From assembly GCA_949547975.1 (NCBI GenBank), contig CATITW010000301.1:1-6334 (forward strand): a stretch of 6,334 nt of DNA, read 5' to 3'. A model generated the notes under the pieces. The model made no database searches. It was not told the DNA's origin and worked only from the letters and a program-made list of their open reading frames with translations. The first letter of the stretch is position 1; each line of letters begins with the position of its first letter. Origin of the DNA: Cryomorphaceae bacterium (GTDB lineage: Bacteria; Bacteroidota; Bacteroidia; Flavobacteriales; Schleiferiaceae). Positions 1 through 5,990 of the stretch are shown here, piece after piece. Made by a program: the position numbers and the translations under genes.

Positions 1-1370
1 ACGCCACTTTGCTTGACGCCCCCAAATGGAGTGCGTAAGTCGCGCAGCAACCAGCAGTTTACCCAGACGATCCCGGCATGCAATCCGGCTGCCATGCGGT
101 GCGCCACTTGCAAATTCGTGGTCCAAACGGTTGAGGCCAAGCCGTACTCCGTGCCGTTCGCTAGTGCAAGGGCTTCCTCTTCTGTATCAAAAGGCGTCAG
201 TGTCACCACCGGTCCAAAAATCTCTTCCTGATTCGTCCGGCACGTTGCTGGCAATCCTTCAAATACCGTCGGAGCTAGGAAATATCCGTCTTTGCAACGC
301 CCTTCGAGCTCGACTGCATGACCGCCGTGCAAGAGTGTTCCGCCTTCCTTTTTGGCCAATTCTATATATCCCAGCACTTTCTCAAAGTGGTCCTTGCTCA
401 CAATCGCGCCCATCCGAGCCTCATCGCTCAAAGGATCTGCAACCGTCAGTCCTTTCACTCGTTCCACGAAGGCTGTTTTGAACTTCTCATAAATGCCGCG
501 TTGCACATAGATGCGCGAACCGCACAAACAAATCTGTCCTTGGTTCGCAAAGGATGAACGTACGGAAGTTTTGAGTGCTTCCTCAAAATCGCAATCGTCA
601 AAAATCACATTTGCATTCTTGCCGCCGAGCTCCAAGCTCAGCTTCTTGAACATCGGCGCAGCGACTTTGCTGATCGCTTTTCCTGTGGCCGTACCGCCGG
701 TAAACGAAATCACCGCGGTATCCGGGTGCTCCACGATCGCAGCTCCGGCCTCGCCGCCTAGTCCGTGCACCAGGTTCAGTACCCCTTTTGGAAACCCGAT
801 CTCAGCGAGAATGTCGCTCAGCAAATACGCAGTCGCTGGCGTCACCTCAGAAGGTTTCGCGACTACCGTATTTCCTGCAGCTAAGGCCGGGGCGATCTTC
901 CAGCTGAATAAATACAAGGGGAGGTTCCACGGCGAGATACAACCGGCAACGCCGATCGGTTGACGCAGGGTGTAGTTGAATCCGTCGATGCCCATGTCGT
1001 GCGTTTCGTAGGCGTCGTGCAGAATGGCGGTGGCGTAAAATTTAAAATTGTCCCGAGCACGAGGGATGTCCACACTGCGGGCAAGTTTCAGGGGCTTGCC
1101 ATTGTCGGTACTCTCGGCCAAGGCCAGCTCTTCCATGCGCTCTTCGATGCGGTTGGCCAATTTGAGCAGCCAAGAGGAGCGTTCGCCGGCACTTAATCGG
1201 CTCCAGGAGGGAAAGGCTTTTTTTGCTGCTTCTACTGCCGCGGCTACATCGCGCTTATCGCTTCTTGGAATGGTTCCGTATACTTTGCCGGTAGCGGGAT
1301 TGATGTTGTCCATCGTCTGCCCAGAAACCGGAGCAACGAAAGCGCCATCTATATAGTTCTGTATTTCCAT
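1..1370 (-). CDS. nbaE: Aldehyde dehydrogenase, 2-aminomuconate-semialdehyde dehydrogenase (ALDH8A1) type; C-terminus cut by window edge
   Basis: The product probably oxidises 2-aminomuconate 6-semialdehyde to 2-aminomuconate with NAD+ in the cytoplasm, a late step of kynurenine breakdown. I see 456 codons from ATG 1370 to the left edge; relatives are about 490-500 residues, so roughly 30 are missing. Visible ALDH signatures are SPWNLP (oxyanion Asn149), AKPSE (Lys172), the NAD-loop motif FTGGTATG near 223-230, LELGGKN (general base Glu247), NQGQICLC (nucleophile Cys281) and EEIFGPV (382-388). The stretches FANQGQICLC and NCWLLRDL closely resemble human ALDH8A1 as I remember it. Arg443 lies where the substrate-carboxylate arginine (Arg464) of the Pseudomonas enzyme would be, by spacing from the catalytic Cys. 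It is divergent from the dioxygenase and decarboxylase genes that make its substrate, which supports the specific call over a generic ALDH. The start fits the family N-terminus (NYIDGAF); no Shine-Dalgarno is visible. The symbol follows Pseudomonas nba naming. Confidence 0.88.
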   Translation of the reverse strand, partial: MEIQNYIDGAFVAPVSGQTMDNINPATGKVYGTIPRSDKRDVAAAVEAAKKAFPSWSRLSAGERSSWLLKLANRIEERMEELALAESTDNGKPLKLARSVDIPRARDNFKFYATAILHDAYETHDMGIDGFNYTLRQPIGVAGCISPWNLPLYLFSWKIAPALAAGNTVVAKPSEVTPATAYLLSDILAEIGFPKGVLNLVHGLGGEAGAAIVEHPDTAVISFTGGTATGKAISKVAAPMFKKLSLELGGKNANVIFDDCDFEEALKTSVRSSFANQGQICLCGSRIYVQRGIYEKFKTAFVERVKGLTVADPLSDEARMGAIVSKDHFEKVLGYIELAKKEGGTLLHGGHAVELEGRCKDGYFLAPTVFEGLPATCRTNQEEIFGPVVTLTPFDTEEEALALANGTEYGLASTVWTTNLQVAHRMAAGLHAGIVWVNCWLLRDLRTPFGGVKQSG

Positions 1371-1389
1371 AGGTTCTACTCTTGGTCCA

Positions 1390-1397
1390 CGAAGATA
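1390..1397 (-). promoter_or_regulatory. Candidate -7 element for the aldehyde dehydrogenase gene
   Basis: Read on the minus strand, this is TATCTTCG, one mismatch from the Bacteroidota -7 consensus TAnnTTTG. It ends 19 bp before the ATG, which would give a short leader. No TTG-type -33 element sits at the usual 19-20 bp spacing, so the call is weak. It overlaps the palindrome at 1394-1409. Confidence 0.3.
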
Positions 1398-1409
1398 GTG
1401 CGCACTCTC
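1394..1409. promoter_or_regulatory. Palindrome in the divergent spacer, candidate operator
   Basis: The core AGTGCGCACT (1397-1406) is a perfect 10-bp palindrome. After one mismatched pair (1396/1407), GA at the left again pairs with TC at the right, giving 16 bp with 14 symmetric positions. It lies between the divergent starts of the aldehyde dehydrogenase and the dioxygenase, and overlaps the possible minus-strand -7 element. A regulator bound here could control that gene, or both directions. No regulator gene is in the window, so the role is inferred from position and symmetry only. Confidence 0.35.
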
Positions 1410-1415
1410 CGAAGG

Positions 1416-1446
1416 TTTCTATTCACCAACTCAATTCCCTATCTTG
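1416..1446 (+). promoter_or_regulatory. Weak candidate promoter for the dioxygenase-decarboxylase pair
   Basis: TTTC at 1416-1419 and TATCTTG at 1440-1446 are separated by 20 bp. They resemble the Bacteroidota pattern TTTG, about 19-20 bp, TAnnTTTG, but the -7 element is one T short and the -33 element has one mismatch. It ends 23 bp before the ATG at 1470, a plausible leader length. Confidence 0.3.
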
Positions 1447-1469
1447 CCAACACCCAAAAACAACACAAC

Positions 1470-2000
1470 ATGCCAGCACTTCAACCGTTCAACTTCCAAA
1501 AGTGGTTGGAAGAAAATCGTGACAAGCTTAAGCCGCCCGTTGCGAATAAAAACTTGACTCCAGAAAGTGACGACTACATCGTAATGGTCGTTGCCGGTCC
1601 TAATGCACGCAAGGATTACCACTATAATGAGACGGAGGAATTTTTCTACCAGCTCGAAGGAAACATCACGGTGAAAGCGCAGGTCGACGACGAGGCGCAG
1701 ACCATTCATTTGGGCCCTGGCGATATGATGACGGTTCCAGCCGGCATTCCGCACAGCCCTATCCGCGAAGAAGGCAGTATCGGCCTAGTGGTCGAGCGCA
1801 TCCGCGAGGGTCGTGGCTTTAAAGACGGACTTTTATGGTTCTGCGATTCGTGCAACCATAAACTGCATGAAACCTATTTTGAGCTAAAGAACATCGAAAC
1901 CGATTTCTTACCTCGTTTCAAAGCCTTTTATGCGAGTGAAGAGCACCGCACTTGTACACATTGTGGCCACGTAATGGAGGCCGATCCAAGATTCGTTTAG
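1470..2000 (+). CDS. nbaC: 3-hydroxyanthranilate 3,4-dioxygenase
   Basis: The 176-residue cupin enzyme uses Fe(II) and O2 to open the ring of 3-hydroxyanthranilate, giving 2-amino-3-carboxymuconate 6-semialdehyde. Length matches the bacterial family (about 174 in Cupriavidus). The metal ligands His51, Glu57 and His95 are present, with substrate-binding Arg47, Arg99 and a Glu at 109 in the expected places. The C-terminus carries the bacterial rubredoxin-like second iron site as two pairs, Cys125/Cys128 (CDSC) and Cys162/Cys165 (CTHC). The ATG at 1470 is chosen because the family begins with a short N-terminus before the FNFQKWLEEN region. An in-frame GTG at 1398 would add 24 unlikely residues and swallow the promoter region. 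There is no Shine-Dalgarno; the leader is rich in A and C. The next gene starts 3 bp after the stop, so the two are surely cotranscribed. Confidence 0.96.
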   Translation: MPALQPFNFQKWLEENRDKLKPPVANKNLTPESDDYIVMVVAGPNARKDYHYNETEEFFYQLEGNITVKAQVDDEAQTIHLGPGDMMTVPAGIPHSPIREEGSIGLVVERIREGRGFKDGLLWFCDSCNHKLHETYFELKNIETDFLPRFKAFYASEEHRTCTHCGHVMEADPRFV

Positions 2001-2003
2001 CCC

Positions 2004-3032
2004 ATGTGTCAAATCACCTCGCGCAACTTCACCGTTGACATACACACCCATATTTTGCCCGAACACATCCCAAATTTCCGTGAGAAGTTTGGCTACGGCG
2101 GGTTCATTAATCTTGACCATCACAAGCCTTCGTGCGCTCGCATGATGAAAGACGGCGAGTTTTTCAGAGAAGTCGAATCGAACTGTTGGTCTCCCGAAGA
2201 CCGCATGAAAGAATGTGGCGAGCAGCACGTCGACGTTCAAGTTCTTTCTACCGTTCCGGTCATGTTCAGCTACTGGGCGCAGCCGAAGCACACCCTCGAG
2301 GTGGCCCAGTTCCTCAACGACCACATCGCAGACATTTGCGTCCGTTACCCAAAGCGTTTCATAGGCTTGGGTACACTTCCGATGCAAGACCCTGACCTGG
2401 CCATTCAAGAATTGCGCAGGTGTAAAGAGATCGGCCTGAAAGGCGTCGAGATAGGTACCCACGTGAACGATTGGAACCTCGATGCACCTGAGCTCTTCCC
2501 GATATTCCAGGCATGTCAAGACCTCGATATGGCGGTTTTCGTGCATCCTTGGGACATGATGGCGAAGGAGAAAATGCCGAAGTATTGGCTGCCTTGGCTC
2601 GTGGGAATGCCGGCTGAAAGTTCGCTGGCCTTGTGTTCGCTGATCCTTGGTGGCGTGTTCGAACGTTTGCCGAAGCTCCGCGTAGCGATTGCCCATGGCG
2701 GCGGTTCATTTCCTGCAACTTTGGGCCGCATCAAGCACGGTTTTGATGTACGTCCTGACCTGGTCGCGATCGATAATCCGATCTCCCCTGAGAAGTATTT
2801 GGGCCAATTCTGGCTCGACTCCCTCGTCCATGATCCCGCAATGCTTGACCACATCGTTTCACTCGTGGGCGAAAACCGCGTCGCATTAGGAACCGACTAC
2901 CCGTTCCCGTTAGGAGAATTGGAGCCAGGGAAACTCATCAACGGCATGCCTTGGAGCGAACAGCGCAAAGGAAAACTACTCCACGGAGCAGCGCTCGAAT
3001 GGCTCAATCTTGATCTTCACAGTTTCCTATAA
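2004..3032 (+). CDS. nbaD: 2-amino-3-carboxymuconate-6-semialdehyde decarboxylase (ACMSD)
   Basis: This 342-residue amidohydrolase-superfamily enzyme removes CO2 from the dioxygenase product to give 2-aminomuconate 6-semialdehyde, the substrate of the divergent dehydrogenase. It competes with non-enzymatic cyclisation to quinolinate, so it sets the split between catabolism and NAD synthesis. The Zn ligands are visible in order: HxH at His14/His16 (VDIHTH), His181 (VFVHPWD) and Asp298 (GTDYPFP). His231 in AHGGGSFP matches the catalytic His228 of the Pseudomonas enzyme, while Arg55 and Arg242 match its substrate-carboxylate arginines 51 and 239. Length fits the family (about 335). The ATG at 2004 lies 3 bp after the dioxygenase stop and puts the HxH motif at the usual distance from the N-terminus. 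No terminator-like hairpin follows before the next promoter. Confidence 0.96.
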   Translation: MCQITSRNFTVDIHTHILPEHIPNFREKFGYGGFINLDHHKPSCARMMKDGEFFREVESNCWSPEDRMKECGEQHVDVQVLSTVPVMFSYWAQPKHTLEVAQFLNDHIADICVRYPKRFIGLGTLPMQDPDLAIQELRRCKEIGLKGVEIGTHVNDWNLDAPELFPIFQACQDLDMAVFVHPWDMMAKEKMPKYWLPWLVGMPAESSLALCSLILGGVFERLPKLRVAIAHGGGSFPATLGRIKHGFDVRPDLVAIDNPISPEKYLGQFWLDSLVHDPAMLDHIVSLVGENRVALGTDYPFPLGELEPGKLINGMPWSEQRKGKLLHGAALEWLNLDLHSFL

Positions 3033-3040
3033 ATCTATTC

Positions 3041-3071
3041 TTGTTAAAGGCCTCGCATTGTCGTAATTTTG
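3041..3071 (+). promoter_or_regulatory. Bacteroidota-type promoter for the amidotransferase-adenosyltransferase pair
   Basis: TTG at 3041-3043 and TAATTTTG at 3064-3071 are 20 bp apart. The -7 element matches TAnnTTTG exactly. The start codon at 3091 lies 19 bp past the element, giving a leader of roughly a dozen bases and no Shine-Dalgarno. It sits in the 58-bp gap after the decarboxylase gene, so the downstream pair can be transcribed independently of the catabolic genes. Confidence 0.65.
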
Positions 3072-3090
3072 CCCCTTCAAATCCCGCTGT

Positions 3091-4986
3091 ATGAGTGATG
3101 CTATCAAACACGAATGTGGTCTCGCATTTGTTCGACTGAGAAAACCAATCGAATACTATGTCGAGAAGTACGGAACGGCCTTTTATGGCTTAAACAAGAT
3201 GTACCTCTTGATGGAGAAGCAGCGCAACCGTGGACAAGACGGCGCTGGTCTTGCAAACATCAAACTCAACATGGAACCAGGTACGCGCTACATCTCGCGC
3301 TACCGCAGTGTAGATCCAAACAGCATCGGTGACATCTTCGGCAAAGTGCAGCAGCGCATCGCAGAAGGCATCGGCACGGATACTGAAAAGCTCAGAGATG
3401 TGCCCTGGTTGAAGCGCAATCTGCCGTTTACCGGCGAGGTGTTTTTAGGCCACTTGCGTTACGGGACTTATGGAGGAAATACCATCGAAGCCTGTCACCC
3501 GTTCTTGCGTCAAAACAACTGGCCGACGAGGAATTTGATTGTTGCAGGGAACTTTAACATGACCAATGTCGACGAGCTCTTTGGTGAGTTGGTGGAGTTG
3601 GGCCAGCATCCGAAAGAAAAAGCGGATACGGTAACGATCATGGAAAAAATTGGTCACTTCTTAGATGAAGAAAATGACCGTTTGTACTACGAACTCAAAG
3701 AAGAGGGCTTCACGAAAAAGGAGGCTACCGCTGAGATTGCCAAGCGCTTGGACGTTGCTGGCGTGTTGAAATCGGCATCCAAAAAATGGGACGGTGGATA
3801 CGCGATGGCTGGAATGATGGGCCACGGTGATTCTTTCGTTTTGAGAGATCCTGCCGGGATTCGTCCAGCGTTCTACTACTACGACGATGAGATTGTTGTC
3901 GTGGCATCAGAGCGCCCGGTCATCCAAAGTGCGATGAACCTGAAGACCAGCGAGGTGACTGAATTGCCTCCAGGTGCGGCGATTATTGTCAAGCACCACG
4001 GCGAGGTCGCGGTAGAGCAAATCAAGGAACCGCTTCCCTACAACGCATGTTCTTTTGAACGTATTTACTTCTCGCGCGGAAACGACGAGGACATCTATAA
4101 CGAGCGCATCGAATTGGGCCGTAGACTCATCCCGAAACTCGTCGACAAAGTAGGCGGTGAGGTTGAAAAAACGGTTTTCTCTTTTATTCCAAACACCGCT
4201 GAGGTCAGCTTCTATGGGGTTGTAAAGGGTATGGAAGATCATTTTAACGCGATGAAATTTGATCGCATTAAAGCGCTTGACGCGCCGACCGACGAGCAGT
4301 TGCAAAGCATTCTGAATCTCCGTCCACGCGTGGAAAAAGTCGCTTGGAAGGACGTCAAACTCCGCACCTTTATTACCGAGGACAGTTCGAGAGACGAGCT
4401 AGTGAGTCACGTGTATGACATCACCCACGGCTCCGTAAATTCGGACGACCACCTTGTGGCGATCGACGATAGTATCGTTCGTGGAACGACCTTAAAGCAG
4501 AGTATTCTCCGCATTTTTGACCGCTTATCGCCAAAGCACATTGTGATTGCCTCTTCGGCGCCACAGATCCGCTACCCGGATTGTTACGGGATCGATATGG
4601 CGCGTATGGGTGACTTTATTGCCTTCCGTGCTGCCGTTGCCCTGTTGAAAGAAAGCGGCCGTTCGTATTTGATCGATGAGGTGTATCAGAAATGTAAAGC
4701 ACAGGTGAATCTCCCAGACGACGAAGTTCAGAACTACGTGAAGGAGATTTACGAGCCGTTTACTCCCGAAGAGATCAGTGATAAAATTGCAGAGTTGCTT
4801 ACTCCTCCTGACGTACAGGCGAAGGTGAGCATCGTGTACCAGGACATTGAAGACTTGCACAAAAGCTGTCCGAACCATCCTGGCGATTGGTACTTCACTG
4901 GAAACTACCCTACAGCGGGTGGAAATCGCGTTGTGAACAAGAGCTTCATCTTCTACGTTGAGGGAAGAACAGAACGCGCATATTAA
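3091..4986 (+). CDS. purF: Amidophosphoribosyltransferase, long Bacteroidota form (class II glutamine amidotransferase plus phosphoribosyltransferase)
   Basis: The predicted reaction is the first step of purine synthesis: PRPP plus glutamine to 5-phosphoribosylamine. The N-terminal Ntn glutaminase half begins KHECG. Cys9 would become the terminal nucleophile after removal of eight residues, as in Bacillus PurF, which also matures next to ECG. Other family marks are NRGQDGAG (46-53), GHLRYGTYGG (120-129), Asp179 and RDPAGIRP (252-259). The phosphoribosyltransferase half has the PRPP loop AIDDSIVRGTT (457-467), then SSAPQIRYP and CYGIDM. At 631 residues it is 125-155 longer than E. coli or Bacillus PurF, with extra sequence near 54-119, 190-232 and the last 90 residues. 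The NGN of the glutamine site appears as NFN (154-156). The C-terminal YFTGNYPT recalls the Fe-S segment of Bacillus PurF but lacks its CxxC. It could be the main PurF or a paralogue. The symbol is by family. Confidence 0.85.
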   Translation: MSDAIKHECGLAFVRLRKPIEYYVEKYGTAFYGLNKMYLLMEKQRNRGQDGAGLANIKLNMEPGTRYISRYRSVDPNSIGDIFGKVQQRIAEGIGTDTEKLRDVPWLKRNLPFTGEVFLGHLRYGTYGGNTIEACHPFLRQNNWPTRNLIVAGNFNMTNVDELFGELVELGQHPKEKADTVTIMEKIGHFLDEENDRLYYELKEEGFTKKEATAEIAKRLDVAGVLKSASKKWDGGYAMAGMMGHGDSFVLRDPAGIRPAFYYYDDEIVVVASERPVIQSAMNLKTSEVTELPPGAAIIVKHHGEVAVEQIKEPLPYNACSFERIYFSRGNDEDIYNERIELGRRLIPKLVDKVGGEVEKTVFSFIPNTAEVSFYGVVKGMEDHFNAMKFDRIKALDAPTDEQLQSILNLRPRVEKVAWKDVKLRTFITEDSSRDELVSHVYDITHGSVNSDDHLVAIDDSIVRGTTLKQSILRIFDRLSPKHIVIASSAPQIRYPDCYGIDMARMGDFIAFRAAVALLKESGRSYLIDEVYQKCKAQVNLPDDEVQNYVKEIYEPFTPEEISDKIAELLTPPDVQAKVSIVYQDIEDLHKSCPNHPGDWYFTGNYPTAGGNRVVNKSFIFYVEGRTERAY

Positions 4987-5529
4987 ATGAAAATATACAC
5001 GAAAACGGGCGACAAAGGCACGACTTCTCTACTCACCGGCACTCGAGTTTCAAAGGCGGACATGCGCCTTGATGCATACGGAACCACTGATGAGTTGAAC
5101 TCGTGGTTGGGCCTTATGGCTGCAACAGCACCTCAGGGCGTTTTCGGGTTTATCGAAGCGTTACAGAGCGAACTGTTTTCGATGGGTTCCTATCTCGCGT
5201 TGGACGGTGAGGCAAGTTTCCCGATGCCTAAACTGAATCCTGACTTGGTAACACAGATGGAGCAGCAGATCGACGCTTGGAACCAGGACTTGCCAGAGTT
5301 GAAAAATTTCATCCTGCCGGGAGGTTCTGTTGCTTCGGCACACGCTCAAGTAGCTCGAACGGTTTGTCGCAGAGCGGAACGTTTGGTAATCGCACTCTCT
5401 CAGCAGGTCGAGGTGCCCGCTGAAATTCCGGTTTTTCTCAACCGACTTTCGGATTTTCTTTTTGTGGCAGCTCGTTTTATCCTCCACACGGAAGGACGTT
5501 CCGAGGTGATTTGGACACCTAAGTATTAG
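4987..5529 (+). CDS. Cob(I)alamin (cob(I)yrinic acid a,c-diamide) adenosyltransferase, PduO type
   Basis: The 180-residue enzyme transfers the adenosyl group of ATP to cob(I)alamin, making adenosylcobalamin for enzymes such as methylmalonyl-CoA mutase. PduO-family marks run the whole length: YTKTGDKGTTSL (4-15, ATP-binding N-terminus), GTTDELNS (32-39, with Asp35), FILPGG (108-113), the ATP-site helix CRRAER (127-132) and FLNRLSDFLFVAAR (150-163). This family normally forms a cytosolic trimer of four-helix bundles. Length is normal for a single-domain member, without the extra heme-binding domain of Salmonella PduO. The ATG directly follows the TAA of the preceding gene (TAAATG), so translational coupling and one shared promoter (3041-3071) are likely. 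No terminator is visible before the next promoter. I leave the symbol blank because pduO, cobO and MMAB-type names are used inconsistently for this family. Confidence 0.94.
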   Translation: MKIYTKTGDKGTTSLLTGTRVSKADMRLDAYGTTDELNSWLGLMAATAPQGVFGFIEALQSELFSMGSYLALDGEASFPMPKLNPDLVTQMEQQIDAWNQDLPELKNFILPGGSVASAHAQVARTVCRRAERLVIALSQQVEVPAEIPVFLNRLSDFLFVAARFILHTEGRSEVIWTPKY

Positions 5530-5553
5530 ACTTTTACAAATTTCGAAAGCATG

Positions 5554-5583
5554 TTGTACACGTCCCAAGAAAAGTTACATTTG
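5554..5583 (+). promoter_or_regulatory. Bacteroidota-type promoter for the DUF2795 gene
   Basis: TTG at 5554-5556 and TACATTTG at 5576-5583 are 19 bp apart. The -7 element matches TAnnTTTG exactly, and the spacing is ideal, making this the best promoter in the window. It lies wholly in the 91-bp gap after the adenosyltransferase and ends 37 bp before the ATG at 5621. Confidence 0.7.
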
Positions 5584-5620
5584 CACGAAATAAGCATTAA
5601 AAACGTTCAATAGAACTATT

Positions 5621-5845
5621 ATGTACTGGACACTAGAATTAGCATCGTATTTAAGTGACGCGCCATGGCCGGCGACTCGTGATGAGCTTATCGATTACGC
5701 GATTCGTACAGGTGCACCCTTAGAGGTAGTAGAGAATCTTCAAGCGATTGAGGAGGAGGAAGAAGAAACCTACGACAGTATCGAAGAAATCTGGCCGGAC
5801 TATCCGTCGGAGGAAGATTTCCTTTGGAACGAAGAAGAATATTAA
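5621..5845 (+). CDS. Small acidic DUF2795 family protein
   Basis: The 74-residue protein has no known function. Residues 1-42 (MYWTLELASYL to about QA) match the DUF2795 pattern as I recall it: a compact helical region with the WPATRDELIDYA segment (16-27) followed by GAPLEVVENL (31-40). The last 32 residues are extremely acidic, with 16 Asp or Glu, including six consecutive Glu at 44-49. Four aromatic residues (Trp58, Tyr61, Phe67, Trp69) are spaced among them, and the chain ends EEEY. There is no signal peptide, membrane segment or cysteine. The acidic tail suggests binding to a basic protein or nucleic-acid-like mimicry, but that is inference. A dedicated promoter upstream and a terminator 3 bp after the stop make it a single-gene unit. 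Proteins nearly identical in layout occur in flavobacteria, from memory. Confidence 0.88.
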   Translation: MYWTLELASYLSDAPWPATRDELIDYAIRTGAPLEVVENLQAIEEEEEETYDSIEEIWPDYPSEEDFLWNEEEY

Positions 5846-5848
5846 GTT

Positions 5849-5873
5849 AAAAGCCCCGTTCGGGGCTTTTTTT
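5849..5873 (+). terminator. Intrinsic terminator after the DUF2795 gene
   Basis: AAAAGCCCC (5849-5857) pairs perfectly with GGGGCTTTT (5862-5870) around a GTTC loop, and the T run continues to 5873 (seven T in all). Strong GC stem plus T tract is a textbook Rho-independent terminator. It insulates the small gene from sucA downstream. Confidence 0.93.
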
Positions 5874-5960
5874 ATGGAGCAATCCCGCATGCAGTTGAGG
5901 TTATCGATCTTAGCTATAGCATTATTGCGACAATGCATAACTCAGCAGAGTTTTGTGTTG

Positions 5961-5968
5961 TATTTTTG
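5961..5968 (+). promoter_or_regulatory. Candidate -7 element for sucA
   Basis: TATTTTTG matches TAnnTTTG exactly and ends 22 bp before the sucA ATG. No TTG lies at the usual 19-20 bp upstream (the nearest candidates are at 5953-5955 and 5925-5927), so the -33 part is missing or the gene needs an activator. A promoter is expected here because the terminator at 5849-5873 blocks read-through. Confidence 0.45.
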
Positions 5969-5990
5969 AAAGAATTTCCAACACACTCAA

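Noticed and set aside
511..963. Plus-strand open frame of 150 codons across the aldehyde dehydrogenase
   Set aside because: The minus strand encodes the dehydrogenase without interruption here, including Asn149, Glu247 and Cys281 motifs; the plus-strand frame has no family features.
1398..1469. In-frame GTG at 1398 that would lengthen the dioxygenase by 24 residues
   Set aside because: The extension is not part of the bacterial family's N-terminus, would begin inside the palindrome and would cover the candidate promoter. The ATG at 1470 gives the normal length.
1908..2696. Long open frame on the minus strand (262 codons) opposite the dioxygenase end and decarboxylase
   Set aside because: It is antisense to genes with complete catalytic motifs, its translation shows no recognisable domain, and it is a by-product of codon bias.
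1470..5529. Idea that catabolic genes, PurF-type enzyme and adenosyltransferase form one PRPP/NAD/B12 system
   Set aside because: A separate promoter precedes the PurF-type gene, and nothing in the sequence links the pathways beyond adjacency.
5919..5936. Small inverted repeat (ATTG-CGA-CAAT with flanking GC pairs) upstream of sucA
   Set aside because: The stem is only 4 bp plus two pairs across a bulge, with no T tract and no match to a known riboswitch; it is within chance expectation.
5720..5938. Minus-strand open frame of 72 codons running through the DUF2795 gene and terminator
   Set aside because: It crosses the terminator hairpin and is antisense to a recognisable protein; its low-complexity Phe/Leu run is just the complement of the Glu codons.
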